A stretch of DNA of 22,757 nt from DASTOB01 sp035720425 (GTDB taxonomy: Bacteria; Chloroflexota; Limnocylindria; Limnocylindrales; CSP1-4), in assembly GCA_035720425.1 (NCBI GenBank), contig DASTOB010000078.1, positions 1 through 22,757 on the forward strand, read 5' to 3'. The position numbers and the translations under genes were made by a program. Under the pieces are notes generated by a model. That model was not told the origin of the DNA, searched no databases, and saw only the letters and a list, made by a program, of their open reading frames with translations. Position 1 is the first letter of the stretch; every line of letters starts with the position of its first letter. Shown here in pieces: positions 6,667-13,894 of the stretch.

Positions 6667-8379
6667 TCAGCTCGGCGGCGCGGCCGACGCCCGGTAGCGA
6701 TCGAGCATCCGGCCGGTCAGCTCCGGCCCCACGTTGAGCAGCTCGAGGAAGTCCGGTCCGTCGAGCGCAAGCAGCCGTCCGTCGGCTTCGGCCGTCACCG
6801 TCGCGCTGCGCGGGGCATTGTGCATGAGCCCGAGTTCGCCGAACACCTCGTCCGGACCCATGACCCGGAGCCGGCGCTGGAGCCGCGTTCCCGGGTCGAG
6901 CTGGTCCACGCTGAACCGCCCGGACTCGATGATGTAGAACCGATCGGACGGATCGCCCTCGCGGATGACGACCGTCCCGGCCGTGACCGGGACGGGGACG
7001 AGCCGGGTGACCGCCACCTCGAGCGCGGCCGGCGGGACGCCGGCGAACAGCGGCAGCCGTGCGACGCGGCCGAGGGCTGCGGCAGCGGCTTCGGTGGCGG
7101 CACCACGCTGGAAGTGCGGGCCAACGAGCACGTACGTGCCGATCGCGGCGGCGAGGATCGCGATGCCGCCAACCGTCAGGATCGCCTGCGCGCCGATCCC
7201 GACCATGAGCACCGGGACCGCGAACGAGCCGGCCGCATAGGTCAGCGTGCTGAGCGTCTGGAGCGTCCCAAGGGTCCGGCCGCGGATCGCGTCGGGCACG
7301 ACGCGCTGGAGCACCGTCTCGCCGACGACCTGGGCGAGCAGCGCGCCGGCCGCCACGACGCCGAGCGCGACGAGTGCCAGCGGCACGCTCTCGACCATGC
7401 CGAGGAAGACGAACCCGACGCTGAGGACGCTCGCGCCGAGGAGGAGCACCGGCCCGAGATTCGGGCGCAGGATGATCGAGCTCGACGCGACCGCGCCGAA
7501 CACCCCACCGACGCCGATCGCCGCCCACAGGAAACCCGTCGCGTCCTCGCCGGCGCCGAGCCGATCGACCGCGAAGATGACGAGGGCGACGCTCAGGCCG
7601 CCCCACAGGAACCCGGTGACGATGTCGAAGACCGCGAGGCCGGCGACCGGGCGCAGGATCGTGCGCACCGGGACGTCGGCCCCGGCGGCCCCGTCGGCCC
7701 CGTCGGCCCCGTCCGCCCCGTCCGCCCCGTCGTCGGCCGCCTCGTTTCGCTCGCCGTTGGCCACGGCCTGGGCGCCCGGCTTTGCCGCGCGCGGATTGTT
7801 CGGCGGGAGCGTCCACAGGATGACGACCGGAGCGAGGAACGAGACCGCATTGATCACGAACGCCCAGCCCAGGTCCGTCGCCGCGATGATGATGCCGCCG
7901 ACCGCCGGGCCAATGATGAACGTGATCTCGCTGAGAGTCGCGTAGACGCTGTTCGCCGGCCCCAGCTCCGCCTCGTTTCGAGCGAGAGACGGCAGATACG
8001 CACCCATCGACGGGCGGAAGAAGACGGCGAAGCACGTCGCGAAGATGGCGAGGGCCACGGTGAGCAGCACCGGCCCGTCGAGGAACGTGTTCGCGGCGAG
8101 CCCGATCATCGCGAGGCCGCGGATGAGGTCCGTGACGATGAGCACGAGGCGGCGGTCGTAGCGATCGACGACGATGCCGGCCGGGACCGACAGCAGGACG
8201 TACGGAATGATCCGCGCCCCGCCGATGACTCCGAGCAGGAACGGGTCGGAGCTCTCGCGATAGACGACGACGAGCAGGGCGACGAGATAGAGCCAGTCGC
8301 CGATGTTCGAGATGAACTCGCCCGCGAACAGCCGCAGCAGGTTCCGGTTGCCCGCGATGGTCCGATAGGCGGCAATCAC
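6667..8379 (-). CDS. MFS transporter with C-terminal cyclic-nucleotide-binding domain
   Basis: Membrane transporter fused to a regulatory domain, 570 residues from the start chosen here. The first 425 residues are a 12-helix major facilitator of the enterobactin-exporter-like (MFS_3) type, with the motif A-like segment PAGIVVDRYDRR after helix 2. The central cytoplasmic loop carries an (Asp-Gly-Ala)n stretch near residues 216-235. The C-terminal 120 residues form a CNMP-binding/Crp-type domain; its phosphate-binding cassette FGELGLMHNAPRSATV (about 513-528) is well preserved, with the Arg-Ser-Ala core. Binding of cAMP or a related nucleotide could gate transport, but the ligand is unproven. 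GTG 8379 is preferred over an in-frame GTG at 8460: it has a strong AGGGAGG Shine-Dalgarno nine bases upstream, and a TATCCT -10 lies between the two candidates. The gene is divergent from the sigma factor. Confidence 0.9.
   Translation of the reverse strand: MIAAYRTIAGNRNLLRLFAGEFISNIGDWLYLVALLVVVYRESSDPFLLGVIGGARIIPYVLLSVPAGIVVDRYDRRLVLIVTDLIRGLAMIGLAANTFLDGPVLLTVALAIFATCFAVFFRPSMGAYLPSLARNEAELGPANSVYATLSEITFIIGPAVGGIIIAATDLGWAFVINAVSFLAPVVILWTLPPNNPRAAKPGAQAVANGERNEAADDGADGADGADGADGAAGADVPVRTILRPVAGLAVFDIVTGFLWGGLSVALVIFAVDRLGAGEDATGFLWAAIGVGGVFGAVASSSIILRPNLGPVLLLGASVLSVGFVFLGMVESVPLALVALGVVAAGALLAQVVGETVLQRVVPDAIRGRTLGTLQTLSTLTYAAGSFAVPVLMVGIGAQAILTVGGIAILAAAIGTYVLVGPHFQRGAATEAAAAALGRVARLPLFAGVPPAALEVAVTRLVPVPVTAGTVVIREGDPSDRFYIIESGRFSVDQLDPGTRLQRRLRVMGPDEVFGELGLMHNAPRSATVTAEADGRLLALDGPDFLELLNVGPELTGRMLDRYRASAAPPS
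7676..7735 (-). repeat. 9-bp coding repeat giving an (Asp-Gly-Ala)n loop in the MFS transporter
   Basis: Repeated GGCCCCGTC/CGCCCCGTC 9-mers on the plus strand encode four or five Asp-Gly-Ala triplets on the minus strand, in the loop between the two six-helix halves. Tandem expansion by slippage is the likely origin. Confidence 0.8.
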
Positions 8380-8433
8380 GCTCGGCAGCCTCCCTCGTTC
8401 GACCCTTGACGCCTCCCCGGCCGGCGTCCGGCG

Positions 8434-8439
8434 AGGATA
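8434..8439 (-). promoter_or_regulatory. Putative -10 element (TATCCT) for the MFS-cNMP gene
   Basis: Minus-strand GCGTATCCT lies 54 bases upstream of GTG 8379. It would give a leader of roughly 48 nt containing the AGGGAGG Shine-Dalgarno. It also argues against the longer open frame starting at 8460. Confidence 0.4.
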
Positions 8440-8545
8440 CGCGACGCCAGCGCCCAGCACTGGCCGTTACGGTGGGTCCGGGAGGTCGGCGACCGGACGT
8501 GCTCGAGGCGAAAGATCGAACTGCTGGCGCGGTTCGATCGCCCTT

Positions 8546-8551
8546 TAGGGT
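8546..8551 (+). promoter_or_regulatory. Putative -10 element (TAGGGT) for the ECF sigma operon
   Basis: TAGGGT lies about 40 bases upstream of the sigma factor start in the divergent intergenic region. It resembles the other -10-like hexamers in the window. If this ECF sigma autoregulates, the true promoter would have a different consensus, so this is tentative. Confidence 0.25.
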
Positions 8552-8591
8552 AGGTCAGGGAAAACCGGGCACGTCGTGCGAGGAAGCCGTG

Positions 8592-9149
8592 GTGGACGAA
8601 GCGCTCGTCGAGCGTGCGAGGGCTGGGGACGAGGAGGCGTTCTCCGGCTTGGCACGGTCGGTCGGGGATCGGCTGCTTGCGATCGCGTTTCGAATCACCC
8701 GCGACCTCGGGCTCGCCGAGGACGCCGTGCAGCAAACGCTCATCGGGGCGTGGAACGACCTGCCGGACCTGCGCGACGCCCGCGCATTCGACGCCTGGAT
8801 GTACCGGCTGCTCGTCCACGCCTGTTACCGGGAGCTGCGACGCAATCGTCGCTGGAACGCCAGCGTGCGGGTCGTGCCGCTCGATGGGCGGATCGAGGTC
8901 GACGGCGCAGTCTCGGTCATCGCCCGCGATCAGCTGGAGCGGGGCTTCCGCCGGTTGCCCCCGGAGCAGCGCGCCGTGTTCGTGTTCCATCACTACCTCG
9001 GCCTATCCCTGCCGGAGGTCGCCGACGCGCTCGGCGTTCCGCTCGGGACGGTCAAGTCGCGGATGCACTACGCGGTGAGCGCACTGAGGGCGTCACTCGA
9101 GGCGGACCTCCGCTCGCCCATCGAGTCGACATCGGAGCGCCCGGCATGA
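8592..9149 (+). CDS. ECF (sigma-70 family) RNA polymerase sigma factor
   Basis: Alternative sigma factor of 185 residues, the usual ECF length. Region 2 spans about 15-80 and includes AEDAVQQTLIGAW, the typical core/-10-contacting helix. Region 4 (about 113-168) has LPPEQRAVFVFHHYLGLSLPE leading into the helix-turn-helix ALGVPLGTVKSRMHYA. Two adjacent GTG codons, 8589 and 8592, can start the frame; GAGGAAG at 8580-8586 is five bases before 8592, so that one is preferred. The in-frame extension back to 8406 crosses the divergent promoter region and is rejected. The stop overlaps the ATG of the next gene (ATGA), the usual sigma/anti-sigma arrangement. The signal it answers is not evident. Confidence 0.93.
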   Translation: MDEALVERARAGDEEAFSGLARSVGDRLLAIAFRITRDLGLAEDAVQQTLIGAWNDLPDLRDARAFDAWMYRLLVHACYRELRRNRRWNASVRVVPLDGRIEVDGAVSVIARDQLERGFRRLPPEQRAVFVFHHYLGLSLPEVADALGVPLGTVKSRMHYAVSALRASLEADLRSPIESTSERPA

Positions 9150-10456
9150 ATGACACGTCAGACTTCGACCGACTTGCCCGTGCGTGGCTTGCGGAGGGCC
9201 CGCGCGAACTGTCCGACCGCGTCCTTGCCGAGGCGCTCGACGAGGCGTACTTCCGAGGCCGGCAGCGTCGCCTTGGCGTGCGCACTGCCGGTGGGCAGCC
9301 CGGGCTCTCAGTACGTGCCAGATTCGGGGCACTGCCGCTGTCGGTCGGTGCGTTCCTCATCGTCGCGATCGTTGCCGCGATCGCGACGGCGGCGATCCTC
9401 GGCGACCGGTTCGCCAGCCCTGGCGGCCTGCCCGGTCAAGCGGCCACCGCCGCGCCGTCCGATGACGCGGTCGACCCCACTGGCTGGATCGAATTTCGAT
9501 CGGACCGCTACGGCTTCTCGCTGTCTCATCCGCGATCGTGGACCCTCACGCTGGCCAGCCGGGACTGGGTGTGGCGGGAAGACCGACTCGACTGGATGTC
9601 GAACGCCGCCGAACGGTTCGCGGCCTCCACCGCCGATGTCTCGTTCGCCGCGTTCAGCCTCGCTGCGGACGCCGCCGCCCGACCGAACTCGCTGTCCGAC
9701 GCCTACTACCCGCAGGACGGGTGCACCCGGGACCTGGTCGGTCTCGTGACGATCGATGGGCATGCCGGGGAGATCTACCGGGTGTGCGGCGCGTTCCAGG
9801 CCGTGGTCGATGCCGGCGCCCGCTCGTACTCGTTCGCCCTGTGGCGGACGGCCCCGAACGAGGCCATGCCGCCGGAGCTGCGCGGCGCCGGCCCGCCTCA
9901 CCGCGACTTCCTGTCGATGCTCGAGGCGGTCCTGGCGACCGTCGACGTGCACGATCCCGTGCCCCTCCCGGCGATCGACACGACCGCCTGGTTGCCATAT
10001 CGCTCCGACCGTTACGGGTTCAGCGTTTCGATCCCAGCCGGGTGGACGGTGACGCCGGCCGAGCGCGACTGGTCCCTTGACCCTGATCGTCGCGACTGGC
10101 TGACCCCGGCCGCGGAGCACTTCGCCTCCCCTGCCGCGGAGGCCTTGCGGGCATCCGCATGGGTTGTGGAGCTCGGGTCAGGCGAGTCCTTCAGCGACTG
10201 GATCAACGACTTCCACACGCTGCCATGCCCAGGCGGCCGGATCGAGGGAGCGATCGTCGACGGCCGGGTCGGCAACATCCTCTTCCACTGCACGTACCAC
10301 GGCGTGGCCGTCGTCGGAAATCGCGTGTTCGTCCTCGCCATCTGGACGCCGACCGGCGAGGAAGGCCGTCCGCCGGTCGGTGCCACCGCCGGCGACGAGC
10401 GCGTCCTGCCGATGCTCCGAGCCCTGTTGTCGACGGTAGACCTCGACGAACCCTGA
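9146..10456 (+). CDS. Membrane-anchored anti-sigma-type protein with duplicated extracytoplasmic domain
   Basis: Predicted partner of the ECF sigma factor, 436 residues. The first 60 residues are cytoplasmic and helical (DFDRLARAWLAEGPRELSDR) and lack the zinc-binding His/Cys motif of classical anti-sigma factors. One membrane span follows at about 63-85. Outside are two homologous repeats (about 112-270 and 279-434), each opening with a near-identical motif: WIEFRSDRYGFSLSHP and WLPYRSDRYGFSVSIP. Each repeat has two cysteines 21 residues apart (Cys193/Cys214 and Cys361/Cys382), probably forming disulfides. The anti-sigma role rests on operon position, the ATGA overlap and topology; I recognise no named family for the repeats. 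The ligand or stress sensed is unknown. Confidence 0.78.
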   Translation: MNDTSDFDRLARAWLAEGPRELSDRVLAEALDEAYFRGRQRRLGVRTAGGQPGLSVRARFGALPLSVGAFLIVAIVAAIATAAILGDRFASPGGLPGQAATAAPSDDAVDPTGWIEFRSDRYGFSLSHPRSWTLTLASRDWVWREDRLDWMSNAAERFAASTADVSFAAFSLAADAAARPNSLSDAYYPQDGCTRDLVGLVTIDGHAGEIYRVCGAFQAVVDAGARSYSFALWRTAPNEAMPPELRGAGPPHRDFLSMLEAVLATVDVHDPVPLPAIDTTAWLPYRSDRYGFSVSIPAGWTVTPAERDWSLDPDRRDWLTPAAEHFASPAAEALRASAWVVELGSGESFSDWINDFHTLPCPGGRIEGAIVDGRVGNILFHCTYHGVAVVGNRVFVLAIWTPTGEEGRPPVGATAGDERVLPMLRALLSTVDLDEP

Positions 10457-10489
10457 TCCCAGCGCGCGTCGGTCGCCGGCCCGGCGCTC

Positions 10490-10495
10490 TAGAGT
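10490..10495 (+). promoter_or_regulatory. Putative -10 element (TAGAGT) for the cyclase-like/LLM operon
   Basis: GCTCTAGAGT lies 35 bases upstream of ATG 10531, giving a leader of roughly 28 nt with AGGAGAG just before the start. It falls in the short gap after the anti-sigma gene, so the downstream operon may have its own promoter. Confidence 0.35.
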
Positions 10496-10530
10496 GGACG
10501 AACCACCGCGCCGCAGCCGGACCAGGAGAG

Positions 10531-11655
10531 ATGCTCTCGGCCGTCCAACCTACCTGCTTCCTCATCGCCGACATCTCCGGGTACACCGGGTACCTCGCCG
10601 ATGTCGAGCTCGATCACGCCCAGGACATCCTCGCGGACCTCATCGGCGCCGTCGTATCGGCCCTCAAGCCGTCGTTCCGGCTGGCCAAGCTCGAGGGCGA
10701 CGCGGCGTTCACGGTCATGACCGCGGAGCGCCTCGACGGGTCGATGCTGCTCGACACGATCGAGCGGTGCTACGTCGGGTTCCGGCGACGCCGGCGGGAC
10801 GTTCGGCAAGCGACATCGTGCGCGTGCAACGCGTGCGTCCGGATTCCCGATCTCAACCTCAAGTTCGTCGTCCACCACGGGCTCGCGATGCACCAGCGCG
10901 TGGCTGGCCAGCAGGAGCTGCTCGGCTCGGACGTGATCCTCGTCCATCGGCTGCTCAAGAACGAGGTCGTCTACCGGCTCGGCGTCGAGGCCTACGCGCT
11001 GTTCACCCAGGCCTGCCTGGACGCAGCCGACATCGAGCCGACGGCACTCGGGATGCGCCCGATCACCGAGACGTACGATCGGATCGGCGAGGTCCCGTGC
11101 TGGGTCCACGATCTCGAGCGTCGCTGGCAGGAGGAGGAAGCGCGCGCCCGCGTCTTCGTCCGGCCGGAGGAGGCGATCATCGACGTCGCAGTCCCCACCC
11201 GGGTTCCGCCCCAGGTGGCGTGGGAGTTCCTGACCGCGCCCGGCCGGCGCCAGACGTGGCAGCCCGGTGTGACCGGCGTCGTCGTCAGCGGCACGACCGG
11301 CGGCCGGCGTGGCGTGGGAGCGACGAACCACTGCATGCACGGCAAGGACGCCGTGCTCGAGGAGATCCTCGACTGGCGACCGTACGACTACGTGACGGAC
11401 CGAACGATCATCCAGGCGCCGACCGGGCCGGTGAAGCTGCTCCACACCGTCGAGCTCGAGCCGACGACCGAGGGCACGACGATCCATCTCAGGTTCGGCC
11501 CGCCCAAGTCCGCGCGTGAGCGGGCGGCCGCGGCGGTCATCGGCCCGGCCTACGCGCAGGCGCTCCGGGATGCCGCGCCGAAGCTCGTCGCAGGGCTTGA
11601 CGCGGCCTTCGCTGCACGCGAGGCCGTTGATCCGTTGAGTGGAGGTCGCCCATGA
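10531..11655 (+). CDS. DUF2652 adenylate-cyclase-like domain fused to SRPBCC domain
   Basis: Two-domain cytoplasmic protein of 374 residues. Residues 8-200 resemble class III nucleotidyl cyclase folds: FLIADISGYTGYL (10-22) carries the Asp-x-x-Gly-Tyr-Thr opening motif and KLEGDAAF (53-60) the second Gly-Asp motif. A Cys cluster CACNAC (97-102) is, as far as I recall, characteristic of DUF2652 proteins. Residues 212-360 look like an SRPBCC/START-type ligand-binding domain (AVPTRVPPQVAWEFLTAPGR). Whether it makes a cyclic nucleotide is unclear. ATG 10531 follows AGGAG at an unusually short distance of two bases. The stop overlaps the start of the LLM oxidoreductase (ATGA), so a joint role is likely. 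The SRPBCC half could bind a hydrophobic substrate and the cyclase-like half could sense or signal; that is inference. Confidence 0.82.
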   Translation: MLSAVQPTCFLIADISGYTGYLADVELDHAQDILADLIGAVVSALKPSFRLAKLEGDAAFTVMTAERLDGSMLLDTIERCYVGFRRRRRDVRQATSCACNACVRIPDLNLKFVVHHGLAMHQRVAGQQELLGSDVILVHRLLKNEVVYRLGVEAYALFTQACLDAADIEPTALGMRPITETYDRIGEVPCWVHDLERRWQEEEARARVFVRPEEAIIDVAVPTRVPPQVAWEFLTAPGRRQTWQPGVTGVVVSGTTGGRRGVGATNHCMHGKDAVLEEILDWRPYDYVTDRTIIQAPTGPVKLLHTVELEPTTEGTTIHLRFGPPKSARERAAAAVIGPAYAQALRDAAPKLVAGLDAAFAAREAVDPLSGGRP

Positions 11656-12572
11656 AGATCGGCGTCTACATCCGCCTGCTCGGTCGACCCGACCGACCGC
11701 CCAGGGCACCGAGCTGGCAGTCCGTGCGTGACCAGGCGCTCGCCGCGGAATCCGCCGGATTCGACTTGGTCGTCCTCGAGGATGCCCTCGAGTACGTCGA
11801 CGACGACGGCCCGATTGGCGTCTGGGAGAGCGTGTCGATGGCGGCGGCCGTGGCGGCCGCGACGTCGACGATCGGAATCGGCCATGCGGTGATCAACAGC
11901 CCGTATCGGGCACCGGCACTGACCGCCAAGGTGGCCGCCACGCTCGACGAGATCGCCGGCGGCAGATACACGTTCGGGATCGGTCTCGGCAACACCCCGG
12001 ATGACTATCCGCTGTTCGGCATCGACGCGGCTCCCCGCTACTCCCGCTTCGCCGAGGCGATCCAGATCATCCACGCGCTCCTGCGCGTCGGGCGGTCCGA
12101 CTTCGATGGCGCGTACTACCGGGCTCCCGGCGCGGAACTCGTCCTGCGCGGGCCGCGGCCGGGTGGTCCGCCGATCGTCATCGCGGCCGGGAAGCCGAAA
12201 GCGATGCGACTCGTGGCGCGCTGGGCCGATGAATGGAACTGGTGGGTTGCCGAGCGCGACGCGATGCCCGCGTTGCGCGAGCTCGTCGCCGAGATGGACC
12301 GGGCGTGCGAGGAGCTGGGGCGCGACCCGGCTACAATGCGGCGCTCGCTCGACGTCTTCTCCGTCGCAGCGCCCGGCACGCCAGCGGTCGATCCGGGCAG
12401 CACGGAGCTCCAGATCGAAGGCACGCCGGCCGCAATCGCCGACGCGCTCCTTGCCTACGGTGAGCTGGGCTTCGCCGAGGTGCGCCTCAACCTCCGCGTG
12501 CCTGCGGATGCCCCGCGGACCGAGGCGATCGCATGGATGGCGGACGTCGTGTCGCGAGTCCACGCCCGCTGA
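11652..12572 (+). CDS. LLM-class (luciferase-like, FMN/F420) oxidoreductase 1
   Basis: Predicted flavin- or F420-dependent oxidoreductase of 306 residues, a usual length for the bacterial luciferase-like TIM-barrel family. Recognisable segments are the opening MKIGVYIRLL strand, AAESAGFDLVVLED (31-44), AAATSTIGIGHAV, TLDEIAGGRYTFGIGLGN near the middle and the RPGGPPIVIAAGKPKAMRLV phosphate-binding region. GGAGG at 11641-11645 is six bases before the ATG, which overlaps the preceding stop codon. The protein is clearly paralogous to the second LLM protein downstream. Substrate unknown. F420 rather than FMN is suggested only by the likely lineage. Confidence 0.9.
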   Translation: MKIGVYIRLLGRPDRPPRAPSWQSVRDQALAAESAGFDLVVLEDALEYVDDDGPIGVWESVSMAAAVAAATSTIGIGHAVINSPYRAPALTAKVAATLDEIAGGRYTFGIGLGNTPDDYPLFGIDAAPRYSRFAEAIQIIHALLRVGRSDFDGAYYRAPGAELVLRGPRPGGPPIVIAAGKPKAMRLVARWADEWNWWVAERDAMPALRELVAEMDRACEELGRDPATMRRSLDVFSVAAPGTPAVDPGSTELQIEGTPAAIADALLAYGELGFAEVRLNLRVPADAPRTEAIAWMADVVSRVHAR

Positions 12573-12640
12573 TCGCCTACGATCGCCACCCGGCATCGCC
12601 GGAGTCCAGACCGAGGTGGGATCCTGGCGGGAGGAGTGCC

Positions 12641-12928
12641 ATGGCTGTCAAGGTCATCGTCGAACTCAAGGCCAAGCCGGGGCGGCGCGATGAGCTGCGA
12701 TCGCTCATCGAGGAGCTTGCGACGCGCGACCGACCAGACGGTTACCACGGGAGCACGTATTACGAGTCGCTCGACGACCCCGACGTGCTCATCGACATCG
12801 CAGACTGGGAGTCGCCCGAAGCACGGACGACGCATCTCGCCAAGGCGATGGCCGCCGGCGTCTACGGTCCGGTGCTCGAGCTGCTGGCCGGGCAGTTCCG
12901 GGCGACGGTGATCCGCCGGTTGCCCTGA
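12641..12928 (+). CDS. ABM-family (YgiN-like) putative quinol monooxygenase
   Basis: Small protein of 95 residues with the dimeric ferredoxin-like fold of the antibiotic-biosynthesis-monooxygenase family: VKVIVELKAKPGRRDELRS for the first strand and helix, then GYHGSTYYESLDDPDVLIDIADWES and a C-terminal helix with FRATVIRRLP as the final strand. Family members are cofactor-free monooxygenases, heme-degrading enzymes or quinol oxidoreductases; no residue here fixes the activity. The ATG has GGGAGGAG upstream (12630-12637). An open frame starting earlier at 12533 overlaps the LLM gene and is rejected. It lies between two LLM oxidoreductases, 68 bases after one and 27 before the other, fitting a shared pathway. 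Confidence 0.88.
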   Translation: MAVKVIVELKAKPGRRDELRSLIEELATRDRPDGYHGSTYYESLDDPDVLIDIADWESPEARTTHLAKAMAAGVYGPVLELLAGQFRATVIRRLP

Positions 12929-12955
12929 GCCCCACGCCCCATGGAGGCCGTCGTC

Positions 12956-13867
12956 GTGCGATCGCTCGAGATTGGTCTGGTGCTACCGATGGGGGAGTCC
13001 TTCGTCGACGGCTCGACCGCCCGCTGGGCGGAGGTCCGGGACCTCGCCACCCGGGCCGAAGAGATCGGCTTCGACACGGTCTGGATCCCGGACGAGTTGC
13101 TGTGGCGCCCGCCCGACGGCGAGACCCACGGGTGGTGGGAGTGCGTCGCGATGACCGGCGCCGTTGCCGCCGCCACCTCCAAGATCAAGGTCGGCACGTG
13201 GGTCCTGTCCGCCCTCCACCGCAATCCGGGGATCACCGCGAAGGCGGTTGAGACCATCGACGAGATCAGCGACGGCCGCTTCGTCCTGGGGCTCGGCTCC
13301 GGGCACGCCGGCCGCCAGGCCCATGCGTTCGGGCTTCCCGAGGATCACGTGTTCGGGCGCTTCGAGGAGACAGTCGAGATCATCGTTCCGCTTCTCCGCG
13401 ACGGTCGCGCTGATTTCGAGGGGACCTTCCACGCGGCGCGCGATCTCGAGCATCGGCCGGTGGGCCCCCGCCCCGGCCGCATTCCGATCATGATCGGCGC
13501 CAAGGGCCCGAGGATGCTGCAGCTGGCGGTGCGCCACGCCGACATCTGGAGCTGGTACGTGGAAGAGCGCAGCGACCTGACGGAGTTCGGTCCGCGGCTC
13601 GCCGCCCTGCTCGCGGCGTGTGACGTGGCCAGGCGGGACCCGGCCACGATCGGCCGGTCGGCCGGCATCATCGTGGAGCCGACCCCGGTCACGGGCTCGG
13701 CGGACGTTCTGGGCATCCCGATCCGGGGAACGTCCGAGGAGATCGCGGACGCGTTCCGGACGTTTGGCATGGCCGGATACACGCAGCTGGAGGTCGTCCT
13801 CTGGCCGCCGACCCTCGCCGCGCTCGAGGCGATGGCGCCCGCCCTCGAGCTTCTCGACTCGAACTGA
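12956..13867 (+). CDS. LLM-class (luciferase-like, FMN/F420) oxidoreductase 2
   Basis: Luciferase-like TIM-barrel oxidoreductase of 303 residues, paralogous to the one at 11652-12572. Shared landmarks are LEIGLVLPMGESF at the N-terminus, AEEIGFDTVWIPDELL, AAATSKIKVGTWVLS, TIDEISDGRFVLGLGSGH and RPGRIPIMIGAKGPRMLQLA. An in-frame ATG at 12941 lies 15 bases upstream, but its own codons contain GGAGG (12943-12947), which sits eight bases before GTG 12956 and makes that the better start. The C-terminal part retains ADVLGIPIRGTSEEIADAFR, typical of the family. It is the last gene of the operon, converging on a membrane protein gene 27 bases further on. Substrate unknown. Confidence 0.9.
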   Translation: MRSLEIGLVLPMGESFVDGSTARWAEVRDLATRAEEIGFDTVWIPDELLWRPPDGETHGWWECVAMTGAVAAATSKIKVGTWVLSALHRNPGITAKAVETIDEISDGRFVLGLGSGHAGRQAHAFGLPEDHVFGRFEETVEIIVPLLRDGRADFEGTFHAARDLEHRPVGPRPGRIPIMIGAKGPRMLQLAVRHADIWSWYVEERSDLTEFGPRLAALLAACDVARRDPATIGRSAGIIVEPTPVTGSADVLGIPIRGTSEEIADAFRTFGMAGYTQLEVVLWPPTLAALEAMAPALELLDSN

Positions 13868-13894
13868 CAGTCGCGCGGGTGTCCTGAGCTCGAT

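Noticed and set aside
6661..8409. A plus-strand open frame opposite the MFS-cNMP gene
   Set aside because: It is a charged low-complexity antisense translation; the minus strand has clear transporter and CNMP motifs.
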